Position numbers and translations under genes: made by a program. A stretch of DNA of 64,000 bases from CAZWVI01 sp964637165. Lineage in GTDB: Bacteria; Planctomycetota; UBA1135. Shown in pieces: positions 51,550 to 61,279 of this stretch (within the stretch, counting starts at the first letter, position 1; every line of letters starts with the position of its first letter). Location: NCBI GenBank assembly GCA_964637165.1, contig CAZWVI010000003.1, forward strand, positions 62,001-126,000, written 5' to 3'. Under the pieces are notes generated by a model. It was not told where the DNA came from. It was given only the letters and a program-made list of their open reading frames with translations, and made no database searches.

Positions 51550-52409
51550 AGTGCATCCGGGTCGTTTAATAGTTGTGCGAGTTTTCGTCGCACTAAGTCA
51601 GGTTTTTCATCGCGACGAAGCGGGGTAAACATTCGCGCTCGGCGAATTTCTTCACCACCGATTTGATGAATTAACAAATCCTCATCTTCACCTTTGGCTT
51701 GTGCAACACAATTTCCAAAAGGCGAGTGAACACTTGAACTACCCCAGTAAATAGCTCCGTCTTCAAAGCCAACGCGGTTGCAATGCAGAACCCACGCTTG
51801 CAGCATATTTGCGGTGGTGCTGTTCAAGCTTTGCCACGAGCTTTTGCTTGAACTTTCAGATTGATTGTTGTCAATTCCACGCGCTGGGGAAACACTTGGA
51901 ATAATGAAGGCATCAACACCTTGCAGGGATTGCAGCCATGCTGATGAAAAGTGCCACGCATCTTCACACACCAAAAGTCCAAAACAACCAAACTTAGAAT
52001 TGACTACACCAAAATCATCGCCGGCCGCAAAGTAGCGACCCTCTTCAAATATTCCGTAATCCGGAAGATGAACTTTGCGATGGCAGTGCAGGAGTTCGCC
52101 GTCTTCGGCAAACAAAACGCTATTAAAAAAAAGATGGTCATCACTTTCTTCAACCATGCCAAAAACAATGCTGCACTCCTTTGAGCGAGCGATTAATTTT
52201 TGAACGCGCTCGTCACTAATGGGTAGGGCGATGTCTTGAGTAAGGTCGCGTAGAAAATATCCGGTCAGCGAAAGCTCTGGGAATACTGCTAGCTCGGCAC
52301 CATCTTCGAGTGCGCGATCAAGCCACTCGTGGTGCATCGCGAAATTACGCTCCAAATCTCCGAGAGTAGGGCGTAACTGACACAGCGCAACTTTGCAGTC
52401 TTGTTTCAT
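51546..52409 (-). CDS. Nitrilase-family glutaminase, likely subunit of split NAD synthetase
   Basis: This 287-residue carbon-nitrogen hydrolase has the Glu-Lys-Cys triad: Glu in FPELSLTG, Lys in HRKVHLPDYG and Cys in VCEDAWH. Such amidases hydrolyse glutamine and channel ammonia in glutamine-dependent NAD synthetases, where they are normally the N-terminal domain. Here it is a separate protein, directly followed by nadE with an ATGA overlap; the pairing is the main evidence for its role. Alternatives are another nitrilase-type amidase. Confidence 0.85.
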   Translation of the reverse strand: MKQDCKVALCQLRPTLGDLERNFAMHHEWLDRALEDGAELAVFPELSLTGYFLRDLTQDIALPISDERVQKLIARSKECSIVFGMVEESDDHLFFNSVLFAEDGELLHCHRKVHLPDYGIFEEGRYFAAGDDFGVVNSKFGCFGLLVCEDAWHFSSAWLQSLQGVDAFIIPSVSPARGIDNNQSESSSKSSWQSLNSTTANMLQAWVLHCNRVGFEDGAIYWGSSSVHSPFGNCVAQAKGEDEDLLIHQIGGEEIRRARMFTPLRRDEKPDLVRRKLAQLLNDPDAL

Positions 52410-53368
52410 TCAATTGGAATTGAGTTAAGCATTGCCGAGACGATTTGATCGGAATTAATTCCAATCGCAGAAGCTTCGTAACGGAGGATGAGTCGATGTC
52501 GCAAGGCGGCAACTAATGCATCTTTTAAATCTTGCGGCGCAACATGAGCGCGACCGCGAACTAATGCCAGGGCGCGGGCTCCAGCAAGTGCCGCGAGACC
52601 AGCGCGCGGGCTGGCACCACAGCGTAAATTGTCGCGCACTTCACCGACGGCATTAGGGTCATCAGGATGACTAGCGCAAATGATCTCGGCAACTTTTTCG
52701 GTCATGCCATCGGCAATTGGCATTTCTTTCGCCACTACTTGCAGCTTAGCCAAGTCTTCAACGGTGATGGTCACATCAATTTCAGACGATGAACTTTGTT
52801 CAAGATTTAATATTTGGGTAATCGTTGCCACGCTTGGTCGCGCCAACTCAAGCTTAAATAGAAAGCGGTCGAGTTGTGCTTCGGGCAGTGGATAGGTTCC
52901 TTCAAGTTCAATTGGATTCTGCGTGGCAACAATGAAGAATGGTTCAGGAAGTTGATGGGTGGTGGAACCTGAACTTACTTGTTGTTCTTCCATGGCCTCC
53001 AACAAAGCCGACTGGCTGCGCGGAGTGGCGCGATTTATTTCGTCAGCTAATACCACTTGCTTGAAAATTGGTCCGGGCACAAATTTGAAATTGCCGCTCG
53101 AATCCAAAATGTCGGCACCGGTAATGTCGGTTGGCATTAAATCCGGCGTGCATTGCACTCGCCCAAAATCGAGTTGCAAACTTTTTGCAAGATTGCGCAC
53201 CAAGCGTGTTTTTCCAAGGCCGGGAGCGCCCTCGATTAAAACATGGCCGCCAGCAATCAACCCAGCAATTAATAATTCAACGTTGTGTCTGTCACCAAGG
53301 TGGTGACGACAAAGATGGTCGCAGAGTTGTTGGGAAACTGCGGAAGTTTGGCTAGGAGGTAGAGGCAT
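52406..53368 (-). CDS. MoxR-family AAA+ ATPase
   Basis: This 320-residue ATPase has Walker A EGAPGLGKTRL, Walker B VVLADEINRATPRSQSALLEAMEE, sensor motif ATQNPIELEGTYPLPEAQLDRF and an arginine-finger region, as in MoxR chaperone-like ATPases, which often act with VWA-domain or DUF58 proteins. No such partner is seen nearby. Its stop overlaps the next gene as ATGA and its start overlaps the HAD gene by 17 bases, so it belongs to the NAD synthetase operon. Function unknown. Confidence 0.9.
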   Translation of the reverse strand: MPLPPSQTSAVSQQLCDHLCRHHLGDRHNVELLIAGLIAGGHVLIEGAPGLGKTRLVRNLAKSLQLDFGRVQCTPDLMPTDITGADILDSSGNFKFVPGPIFKQVVLADEINRATPRSQSALLEAMEEQQVSSGSTTHQLPEPFFIVATQNPIELEGTYPLPEAQLDRFLFKLELARPSVATITQILNLEQSSSSEIDVTITVEDLAKLQVVAKEMPIADGMTEKVAEIICASHPDDPNAVGEVRDNLRCGASPRAGLAALAGARALALVRGRAHVAPQDLKDALVAALRHRLILRYEASAIGINSDQIVSAMLNSIPIE

Positions 53369-54071
53369 CTTGGGGCTGCTCGACTAGCGATAGGATACCG
53401 CGTAGGTCGGTCAGCACCGGAAAACCTTCCTTGGTGGTACCCGCTTCGGTGGCGGTGCGGTCAATCAAACAGGCCCGTAGGCCGGCATTAATTGCTCCGC
53501 GCACATCACGCTCGGGGTGGTCACCTAGGTGAATAACCTCGTCCGCAGCAACACCTGCGCGGAATAAAGCCCGCGAAAAGATTTCGCTGCCAGGTTTTTC
53601 AGATCGCATTTCGGCACTGGTCACAATGAAGTTTATGTGTTCAGTAAGGCCCAATGCTTTAAGTAGAACTGGCAACCTTTCTGACCAGTTAGATACAACG
53701 CCGATGGTTATCCCACGGTTCGAAAGTTCTTCTAAAACTACTGGAACTTCCTTGAAAACACGATAAGTTTTAGGGCTTTCAAATCGCGTCAAGAGTTCAT
53801 CTGATGCGCTTTTCCAGCGCTTTTCCGAAACGCCTATTTGCATTAGAACTTGATGGTTGAAAATTTCAAACCAATTACTGCTGTAGCGGAATGTGCCCTC
53901 GTTTGAGCGAGGTATTTCCGCAAAGGCGCGCGCCATAATATCGGCGACTTGAGCTTCGTCAGCATGACCACCGTGGGCGCGAGCTACAGTTGCGTAAATA
54001 GCTGCACGGGGGCGTCTCTCAGTAAAAAGAGTATTGCCGGCGTCAACAAAGACTGCGCGGAAGTTTGACAT
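53352..54071 (-). CDS. HAD-superfamily phosphatase
   Basis: This ~239-residue haloacid-dehalogenase-type hydrolase has motif I (VDAGNTLFTERR), motif II (VVSNWSERL) and motif III/IV (EKPGSEIF; HLGDHPERDVRGA), typical of the REG-2/HDHD3-like group with a helical cap. The start is ATG 54071; an in-frame ATG at 54134 would add a Pro-rich extension (NIPPPIPV) that looks non-coding. It is the first gene of the operon with moxR, the amidase and nadE. Substrate not predicted. Confidence 0.85.
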   Translation of the reverse strand: MSNFRAVFVDAGNTLFTERRPRAAIYATVARAHGGHADEAQVADIMARAFAEIPRSNEGTFRYSSNWFEIFNHQVLMQIGVSEKRWKSASDELLTRFESPKTYRVFKEVPVVLEELSNRGITIGVVSNWSERLPVLLKALGLTEHINFIVTSAEMRSEKPGSEIFSRALFRAGVAADEVIHLGDHPERDVRGAINAGLRACLIDRTATEAGTTKEGFPVLTDLRGILSLVEQPQDASTS

Positions 54072-54172
54072 TACAGGGATGGGGGGAGGGATGTTGAGCT
54101 TAGCGCCCAACGGGGATACTTTGATTGTAGCCAAATCGTACTAGTAAACTCCAATTTCACTATGATTGTGTA

Positions 54173-55225
54173 ATGCGATTAAGCCCCGTGCTGTTGTTGT
54201 TGGCCGCTTGTGTGTCTGCGCCGGACGCAGTTGAAGATGTGCCAATTCCGCCAACCGTTGAATTGGTGAATGTGCAATTTTTACCATTGGTCTTGCAGCC
54301 GGTCGAACACAAGTTGTTGGCCAGCGACCAGTTTGAAGCGGCCGCTGATTGCCTACGTGAAGAGGATTGGCGTAGTGCAGCAATTTTGTTGCATTGGTTG
54401 CGTCAGGAATTTCCACATAGTGACGAAGCGACTACATTGCATTGGTTTGCCTTAATTAAAAATGGTGAGGGCGGTGCAAACTTAAGTCGCATGGCTCAGC
54501 ACCCAAGCGCAAAAACTGCTGGCGGCCAATTTGCTTTGGGTTTAGCATTTTTCATGCAGCAACAATATTCGCCAGCGCACCAAGCATTTTCCGAAGTATT
54601 AAAAGAGACACCAAAAGATTTCGAGACCTTGCATTGGGCGGCAAAATCTGCCCAGTTGGCAGGATTAAACGTTGAGGCCGCACGGCTTTTAGATTTGATA
54701 ATATTGCTGCCTGAGCAGGGGCTGAGCCGTGAAATTGAAGTGTTACGCGCTCACTCATTGTTTGGCACGCAACGATGGAGCGATGCCTATGCACAACTTT
54801 CGCGCTTGTTGGATGATGAACAAAACAATGATGAGTGGTGGAATATGTCCGGCATATGTGTTTTCAGGATAGGTCTTCAACAGTTGCGGGAAAATCGCGG
54901 CGAGGAACATTTTGATTCGTTTTCGCGCGCCGCGCGGTGCTTTACCGAAGCTTCTAACATTGACCCTCAGGTTGAACGTTACCAATTCAATTTGGGTTGC
55001 GCACTTGACTGGGGTGGTGACGCATCATCCGCCGAGTTGGCCTATTTGCGTGCGATTGAATTGCAACCAGGTTACATGAACGCGGTCGGCAATTTGGTTG
55101 AACTTTGGAAATTACAAATGCGCGACGCCGAAGCCCGCAAATTGCTAAATGCGCAATTGCGTCAGCCCTTATCGCCGCAGGACACGAGTCGTGTTCGCGC
55201 CCTGCTGCTTGGCCTTGGCGATTAG
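54173..55225 (+). CDS. TPR-type lipoprotein
   Basis: This 350-residue protein has a lipoprotein signal (MRLSPVLLLLAAC, Cys13) and multiple tetratricopeptide-like helical pairs (FALGLAFFMQQQYSPAHQAF; YLRAIELQPGYMNAVGNLVE). TPRs mediate protein contacts, for example in outer-membrane assembly or polysaccharide export. It is a single gene, divergent from the HAD operon (~100 bases apart). No partner is evident. Confidence 0.78.
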   Translation: MRLSPVLLLLAACVSAPDAVEDVPIPPTVELVNVQFLPLVLQPVEHKLLASDQFEAAADCLREEDWRSAAILLHWLRQEFPHSDEATTLHWFALIKNGEGGANLSRMAQHPSAKTAGGQFALGLAFFMQQQYSPAHQAFSEVLKETPKDFETLHWAAKSAQLAGLNVEAARLLDLIILLPEQGLSREIEVLRAHSLFGTQRWSDAYAQLSRLLDDEQNNDEWWNMSGICVFRIGLQQLRENRGEEHFDSFSRAARCFTEASNIDPQVERYQFNLGCALDWGGDASSAELAYLRAIELQPGYMNAVGNLVELWKLQMRDAEARKLLNAQLRQPLSPQDTSRVRALLLGLGD

Positions 55226-55235
55226 TAAAGTAGAG

Positions 55236-56969
55236 TTACTTAATTGAAAAGCTGAAAGGCAGCAAAGCGTAAACGCCATTGCTGGCACCGAGCCTTGGGA
55301 TAGTCGGCAAAGCGTTGCTAAGTAGTTGTAGTTTGGCCAAATCTTCGCTTTCTGAATCCTCGAAAAAACTATTGATTACAGAGTCGATGAAGTCGGGAGT
55401 TTCGCTGCCCGGTTCGCGTAACTCCCAGTTGTCCATGCCAGCAATTTTTGCCGCAATCTTGGCGGCATCATCAATACCGCCAATTCCGTCGACTAGGCCG
55501 AGATCAATTGCGTCTATTCCTGACCAAACACGACCCTGGGCAATGTCGCGTACGGTTTCTTCATCGAGGCCGCGTCCGCTGGCGACTCGTTCAATAAAGG
55601 CATCGTAAATTTCGTCGATGAATTCTTGAATGGCGGCCAACTCTTGTTGGTTGCGTGGACGATTAATCGACATGGCATCAGCGAATGGTCCGGTTTTGAC
55701 CGTGTGTACTTTCACGCCAACCTTGTCGAGCAGCCCAGACATCTCGGGGAACATGCCAAAGACTCCAATTGAACCGGTAATTGTGTTTGGTTGAACGAGA
55801 ATCTTGTCGGCGCGGCTGGCAATCCAATAACCGCCAGATGCTGCTACATTTCCCATCGAAACTACCACCGGCTTGCCGGCAGTACGCAGTAATTCAACTT
55901 CGCGCAGAATGTATTCCGAGGCTGAGGCCGAACCGCCACCACTATTGACACGCAGTACTACCGCACCGATTTCATCATCGTTGCGCAATTCGCGAAGTTG
56001 TTGGGCCACGGTGTCGCCGGCGATTCCCTCGCTGCCGCGCCCGTCATAAATACTGCCTTCGGCATAAACCAAGGCGATGGTGTTTTTAGAGTTTGTAGAT
56101 TCATTGCTTAAGTCTTGTGCTGAAATGTAATCTTCTAGTGACGTCTGTACGAAACCATTTTCGCTTGGCGCGACCGCGGCGAGTTGGTCCAAAACTTGAT
56201 CGAAGTAAAGCACTCCATCAATCAGTCCAAGCGTCTGCGCACCTGGTGATTTAATAGTGCTTTTGCCATTTACAATTTCACTCAGCACCGCACTTTCAAT
56301 TCCACGCGCGGCCGATGATTCATCTAAACAAATATCGAACAGGTCGCCAAGAAAGTTGCTGGTTTGTTCGCGGTTGGCGTCGCTCATTTCACTTAAAGTA
56401 AAAGGTTCAACTGCTGATTTGTATTTGCCGACCTTGGAAACTTGAACGTTAACGCCGAGCTTTTCGAGTAAATTGCCGTAGTAAGAAATTTCAGCGGCGA
56501 AGCCGTCGTATTGAAAAGAGCCAAAGGGTGCAGACCAAAGTTGGCTGGCGGTCGCACCAAAGTAATAAGTGATTTCGTCAATCTCGGCAAACCACGCGTA
56601 GATTGGCTTTTTGCTGTCACGGAAATCTAGAAAGGCGTGGTGGAGTTCGCGCGAGGCCGCCCACCCGTAACCGCTGGGTGAGCCATGCATAAAGATGCCG
56701 GTGATTTTGTCGTCGCTCGCCGCATCTTTGATGGCCCGCAAAACTTGGCGCAATTGCAACGGGGTGCTAGCGCCTTGCGCCATCTCAAGCGCAGTTGGCG
56801 AGAGCCCGCGGTCACTAATATCACCGGAAAGGTCGATGACTAGAATTGCCCCGGATTCGACTGGTGCGCTGGCTACATCAGTGGCGCTGGTCAAAACCAC
56901 TAGACCGATTGCGAAAGTGGCAAAAAGACCGACAATCACCGCTAAAACCTGTTTGATGAACAATTTCAT
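55236..56969 (-). CDS. sppA: Signal peptide peptidase SppA (67K type)
   Basis: This 577-residue membrane serine protease digests leftover signal peptides in the inner membrane. One N-terminal hydrophobic helix is followed by two tandem protease-like halves. The catalytic Ser lies in VAASGGYWIAS (C-terminal half) and the general-base Lys in GKYKSAVEPF (N-terminal half), as in E. coli SppA. The length is typical of the long form. Its stop is 10 bases from the TPR gene's end on the other strand. It may act after the signal peptidase found at 15655. Confidence 0.93.
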   Translation of the reverse strand: MKLFIKQVLAVIVGLFATFAIGLVVLTSATDVASAPVESGAILVIDLSGDISDRGLSPTALEMAQGASTPLQLRQVLRAIKDAASDDKITGIFMHGSPSGYGWAASRELHHAFLDFRDSKKPIYAWFAEIDEITYYFGATASQLWSAPFGSFQYDGFAAEISYYGNLLEKLGVNVQVSKVGKYKSAVEPFTLSEMSDANREQTSNFLGDLFDICLDESSAARGIESAVLSEIVNGKSTIKSPGAQTLGLIDGVLYFDQVLDQLAAVAPSENGFVQTSLEDYISAQDLSNESTNSKNTIALVYAEGSIYDGRGSEGIAGDTVAQQLRELRNDDEIGAVVLRVNSGGGSASASEYILREVELLRTAGKPVVVSMGNVAASGGYWIASRADKILVQPNTITGSIGVFGMFPEMSGLLDKVGVKVHTVKTGPFADAMSINRPRNQQELAAIQEFIDEIYDAFIERVASGRGLDEETVRDIAQGRVWSGIDAIDLGLVDGIGGIDDAAKIAAKIAGMDNWELREPGSETPDFIDSVINSFFEDSESEDLAKLQLLSNALPTIPRLGASNGVYALLPFSFSIK

Positions 56970-57006
56970 CGAGGCATTTTATGGCATCCTCTGTTAGGGT
57001 GGAAAG

Positions 57007-58491
57007 ATGTTGTTAAATCTCGCAGCCCTGTTTTTAATCCTGCCACAAGCCGGCGCCCCGCCAACCCAAATGGAGTTTGTTGAGCGTCCTGGTGAACTCG
57101 AATTTACCGGCCGACTAATCGCACGCCCAATCGCGCGCGACCTCGAGTCGGTGTGGTCCGAGTTGTCACCACTTAGTTTGCGCTTCATCGAAGACACCAA
57201 TGAATTCATCGTTCAGGTTCCCGAGGGCGAAACCGAAAATAGTTTTTCCACGGCCTTAATGGCCAGCGGTAATTACGAATATGTGCACCCAGATTGGATG
57301 TGTTTTCCATTGGGCGACCCGAATGATCCTGAATATGGAAATCAATGGCACCATCAGAATATGGAGTCATCGCGGGCATGGGATTTGCTGACTGGCGACT
57401 CGACGCAAATTGCTACTTGGGTTGATACTGGAGTTGACCATGCGCACCCAGACTTGGGCGCAGCTTTAATTCCCGGCTACAACTCTGCCGACCAACTTGA
57501 AGAAGTAAACGGCGGCGACACTGGCGACATTAACGGTCACGGCACTCACGTAGCCGGTTGCATTGGCGCAATTGGCAACAACAACGTAGGTGTTGCTGGA
57601 GTGGTTTGGAATATACAACTCATGCCAGTGCGTTGTAGTAATGCCGCAAATGGCGGTGCATACCTATCCGACATTTTGGATGGTGCGCGTTGGGCGGCCG
57701 ACAACGGTGCCAAAACAATTAGCGCAAGCTACTCTGGTGTTGAAAATGCCTCGGTTGGAACAACGGGAACAGATGTCAAAAACAAAGGTGGCTTATTTTT
57801 CTACGCCGCCGGCAATGGCAACGATAACTGGACTTGGTTTGATTACCCAGACACAGTTGTCGTTGGTGCTTCGGATTCATCAGACGCTTTGGCGAGTTTT
57901 TCCGGACACGGCTTAGCACTTGACTTAGTCGCACCAGGAGTCGGAGTTCTCTCAACCGTTAAAGGCGGCGGCTATCAAGCATGGAGTGGCACTAGCATGG
58001 CGACCCCACTTGCAAACGGTGTAGCCGCAATGATCTTCGCCGCCAATCCTTGGTTAAGTGTTGATGAAGTGCAACAGCGTCTTTACGAATCTTGCGACGA
58101 CCTCGGTGCTGTTGGCGAAGACGATACCTTCGGCCATGGACGAGTAAATTTACGCAACGCAATTGAAGCGGCAATTACCGGGCCGATGTTGTTGGACGTA
58201 CCGTCACTAACTGCTGGCCAGGCCGCTGTGTTGTCGATAAAAAATGCCCCGCCAACCGAAAGCGTTTACTTTGGATATACCACCAGTGGTTTAGGTGTGG
58301 CAAAAGTCGCCACCCTTCTGACCAGCTCAGCCTTGCATGGTCCTCAACTGTTAGCGGTAATAACTACTGATACTCACGGCGTCGGCGCGTACACTGCGCA
58401 AGTTCCAACTGCCGCGACCGGACTCCGCTTGTGGATTCAGGCCTTGGCGATGGGAACATCCTCGAATTATTTCGAGCGCACCGTGCAGTGA
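57007..58491 (+). CDS. Secreted subtilisin-family (S8) serine protease
   Basis: This 494-residue protease has a signal peptide, a short propeptide-like region and an S8 domain with Asp in VDTGVDHAHPDL, His in NGHGTHVAG and Ser in SGTSMATPLANG. The last ~100 residues form the C-terminal beta domain shared by other secreted proteins here (YFGYTTSGLG, LWIQALAMG). It starts 37 bases after the divergent sppA and its stop overlaps the MscS gene as GTGA. GGAAAG lies before the ATG. Substrate unknown. Confidence 0.93.
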   Translation: MLLNLAALFLILPQAGAPPTQMEFVERPGELEFTGRLIARPIARDLESVWSELSPLSLRFIEDTNEFIVQVPEGETENSFSTALMASGNYEYVHPDWMCFPLGDPNDPEYGNQWHHQNMESSRAWDLLTGDSTQIATWVDTGVDHAHPDLGAALIPGYNSADQLEEVNGGDTGDINGHGTHVAGCIGAIGNNNVGVAGVVWNIQLMPVRCSNAANGGAYLSDILDGARWAADNGAKTISASYSGVENASVGTTGTDVKNKGGLFFYAAGNGNDNWTWFDYPDTVVVGASDSSDALASFSGHGLALDLVAPGVGVLSTVKGGGYQAWSGTSMATPLANGVAAMIFAANPWLSVDEVQQRLYESCDDLGAVGEDDTFGHGRVNLRNAIEAAITGPMLLDVPSLTAGQAAVLSIKNAPPTESVYFGYTTSGLGVAKVATLLTSSALHGPQLLAVITTDTHGVGAYTAQVPTAATGLRLWIQALAMGTSSNYFERTVQ

Positions 58492-59576
58492 TACAAGAGA
58501 CCAATCAAATACTAGACAAGGTAGGGAACTACCTGCCAGACAATCAGTACTTACAGGCCGTCATTATCGTGGCGGCTTCGTTGGTATTATCCAAAGTAGT
58601 TAGTTGGCTTATTGGCGCGAGCTTTAAAAAGCTGGCTGGCAAAACTAAGTCAACGGTGGACGATCAGATTGTCAATTTGATGCACGCGCCGATTATTAAA
58701 ACGGTAGTGCTGCTCGGCTTGGCGCTTGCGACTGCTCGCTTGGATTTAAGCGAAGTGGTTTCTAGTTCAACCATCAGAGTTTTAATGACAATTGGGGTTG
58801 TGGTATGGGCCGGGTTCCTCCCTAAGTTATCGACGCTTTTATTGGGTGCAGCGGGCTCAAATCAAGAACGCTTCAAAGCCGTCCAGGTCTCGACTTTGCC
58901 TTTGTTTAATAATTTAGGCAAGGTGCTAATATTTGCTTTAGCAGTCTTCGCATTCATTTCGGTTTGGAATATCGATGCGACCGGTTGGGTGGCCTCTGCG
59001 GGAATTGTCGGATTGGCAGTTGGTTTTGCCGCGCAAGATACTTTGTCCAATTTGTTTGCGGGAGTTTTTATTATTGCTGACGCACCTTATAAAGTTGGTG
59101 ATTTTATTATTCTCGACAGTGGTGAACGCGGCCAAGTTACTCATATTGGTTTACGCTCAACACGCTTATTGACGCGTGACGATATTGAAATATCAGTTCC
59201 AAACGCGGTCATGGGCCAAGCCAAAATCACTAATGAAACTGGTGGGCCAAACCCGCGCCGTCGCTTGCGTATCCCGATTGGAGTTGCCTATGGCAGCGAA
59301 ATCGAATTAGTGCGCAATTTGTTATTAAAGGTCGCCCAGGAGGAAGAATTGGTGATTAAGAATCCTGAACCGCGCGTTCGTTTTCGTCAGTTTGGCGCGT
59401 CCAGTTTAGACTTTGAATTGTTGTGTTGGATTGCGGAACCTCTTTTAAAGGGGCGCGCCATCGATGAAATTTTGTGCGGCATCGATCGCGAATTTCGCAC
59501 CAACAAAGTGGAAATTCCTTTCCCGCAACAAGATTTATACTTGCGCGAGTTGCCAGCTAAGTCGCTTGACGCTTAA
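58488..59576 (+). CDS. Mechanosensitive channel of small conductance (MscS family)
   Basis: This 362-residue channel opens under membrane tension to release solutes on osmotic downshock. It has three or four hydrophobic helices and the conserved MscS region: WVASAGIVGLAVGFAAQDTLSNLFAG (pore-lining helix), FIILDSGERGQVTHIGLRST and VPNAVMGQAKITN (beta domain). GTG at 58488 overlaps the protease stop as GTGA; an upstream in-frame ATG at 58431 lies inside that gene. Its stop overlaps the stop of the next, convergent gene. Confidence 0.93.
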   Translation: MIQETNQILDKVGNYLPDNQYLQAVIIVAASLVLSKVVSWLIGASFKKLAGKTKSTVDDQIVNLMHAPIIKTVVLLGLALATARLDLSEVVSSSTIRVLMTIGVVVWAGFLPKLSTLLLGAAGSNQERFKAVQVSTLPLFNNLGKVLIFALAVFAFISVWNIDATGWVASAGIVGLAVGFAAQDTLSNLFAGVFIIADAPYKVGDFIILDSGERGQVTHIGLRSTRLLTRDDIEISVPNAVMGQAKITNETGGPNPRRRLRIPIGVAYGSEIELVRNLLLKVAQEEELVIKNPEPRVRFRQFGASSLDFELLCWIAEPLLKGRAIDEILCGIDREFRTNKVEIPFPQQDLYLRELPAKSLDA

Positions 59577-61276
59577 CCAATAACTAAAGCTAGAGGGTTG
59601 AGCATGGTGCCGCTGCCAATGTCAACGCCGTGAAACCAAATGTTCATTCCTGAAGCAAATGGTGGCACACTTTGGGTGAAATGCACTTCGCCATTTTGAT
59701 CTGCTGTTTGCGGAATGATGGTAATCGGTTGACTAACAAATCCTAAACCAAATGGAGTGTTTATCGGGCCGCCACCAGTGACCGACCAAACTAAATTAAC
59801 TTGCCCAAGTGCGCTGCAATTGGTGATATCGATTTGGGCACTTAGTCCGCCACTGAGATTGTTAATCGTCAACCAAGGTCCGGTGTATGGTTCGTAGATA
59901 AGAATGTCATCGATGTGTACACCATCATCAGAGCCGACGTTCACTGGGTAGTTGTCAGTTTGCGCAAACATTAAGTAAAAAGTTCCGCTGGTATCAACAC
60001 TTGTTGAAGTTAAATCAAGGTCGCTTAGTTTTTGCCATTGGTGATCGGGTAATCCGTCCCATAACCAATAAACCGGATCCCAATCAACACCGTTGTTTGA
60101 AAGAAAAACGCCATCCCACCAGTGGTTTTCTTCGGAGTGTTGTGAAACTTGAAATTCGAGATGAAGGTTTGTTGCACCTTGCCCATCAAGTCCAAGCACC
60201 ATTGCGTTGCGCACATAATGGTAGTTGTTGCTGTTTGGATCCAAACCCATTTCGAGCGAACCGCTACCGGTAAAGGCGCTGTTTTGAATCGCACGCTGGC
60301 CAACATTGCACCACGCTTCTGGGTCGGGGGTGACTGTGGCATCATCAAGTTCGTGCACTCCCATGTAGGGCGGCACGACACCGCCGAGGTTTTCAAAGTC
60401 TTCACTAAAACCATTCGCGGGTAAGAATGTCGTAGGCAAATTGGTCCATGGATTTGGTGGTTGGCCGGTTAGGTCGTAACTAGCTATTAAGTCAACGCCA
60501 CCAGAAAGACCTTGTCCGAGTAGCACGATAGTATGCAGGTTCGGATTTCGCGGATCGCTATATACATCGCAACCTCCTTGAATTGTGCCGGTGCCGAGGC
60601 CACCGGTGTGAATCACGCGACCGCTGGGCATTCCAGTGCTGGGATTTAACTCGACCGCCGAGGCCGAAAAGTCGCTTGACCAAATGGTGTTGGAGAGAGT
60701 GTCCCAAGCCAAGCCATGTGAACGCACCACAATATTGGTGAAGGAATTAATAATGTTGCCGGCGGAATCAAATTCAATTAAATCATCACCGTAACTTTTC
60801 ATAAAGAAGTTGCCGCTGTTGGGATTGCGGCATAAGCCGCGCACAACTCCTGAATAACCACTAATTGCAAATGTGCTCTGATAGCTGAGTCCGCCAGTTG
60901 CTGGGTCGTAATTCATCGCTACGACTTCGCCAAGGCTGTTGCCAATCCAAAGGGTGTTGGCAGTTTCGTCGGCCTCCATATCCATGCCGCCAAAACCAGA
61001 GAGCTGAGTGGCGTTTACTGTTTGCGGGTAACTTGCCAACCATGTTCCGTCTTCACGGTACTTGTGGATTTGTTGAGTGCCCGGCCCGCCAGTGCCCCGC
61101 GAAGTAACCCAAAAATGGCCCCACGCGTGTTCGACCCCGAAGCTGAAAATATCGTTCACCGGAGTTTGAACGTCGTAGGGGCCAGCAACCAAATCACCGA
61201 AGCCGCGGCCTTGAGCCGAGACATCTAGGCAGAGTGAGCAAGTAAGAAAAAAACTAAAAAGGGGGAGTATTTTCAT
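59573..61276 (-). CDS. Secreted beta-propeller-like protein with C-terminal beta domain
   Basis: This 567-residue exported protein has a signal peptide (MKILPLFSFFLTCSLC), a region of SMP/NHL-like propeller repeats (residues ~20-290; FGGMDMEADETANTLWIGN, SHGLAWDTLSNTIWSSD) and a concanavalin-like beta region (~300-450), then the C-terminal ~100-residue domain (VNLVWSVTGGGP, NGEVHFTQSVPPFASGMNIWFHG) shared by other secreted proteins here. No catalytic motif is seen. A hairpin lies directly before its ATG. Surface or extracellular binding is inferred. Confidence 0.7.
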   Translation of the reverse strand: MKILPLFSFFLTCSLCLDVSAQGRGFGDLVAGPYDVQTPVNDIFSFGVEHAWGHFWVTSRGTGGPGTQQIHKYREDGTWLASYPQTVNATQLSGFGGMDMEADETANTLWIGNSLGEVVAMNYDPATGGLSYQSTFAISGYSGVVRGLCRNPNSGNFFMKSYGDDLIEFDSAGNIINSFTNIVVRSHGLAWDTLSNTIWSSDFSASAVELNPSTGMPSGRVIHTGGLGTGTIQGGCDVYSDPRNPNLHTIVLLGQGLSGGVDLIASYDLTGQPPNPWTNLPTTFLPANGFSEDFENLGGVVPPYMGVHELDDATVTPDPEAWCNVGQRAIQNSAFTGSGSLEMGLDPNSNNYHYVRNAMVLGLDGQGATNLHLEFQVSQHSEENHWWDGVFLSNNGVDWDPVYWLWDGLPDHQWQKLSDLDLTSTSVDTSGTFYLMFAQTDNYPVNVGSDDGVHIDDILIYEPYTGPWLTINNLSGGLSAQIDITNCSALGQVNLVWSVTGGGPINTPFGLGFVSQPITIIPQTADQNGEVHFTQSVPPFASGMNIWFHGVDIGSGTMLNPLALVIG

Positions 61277-61279
61277 TTT

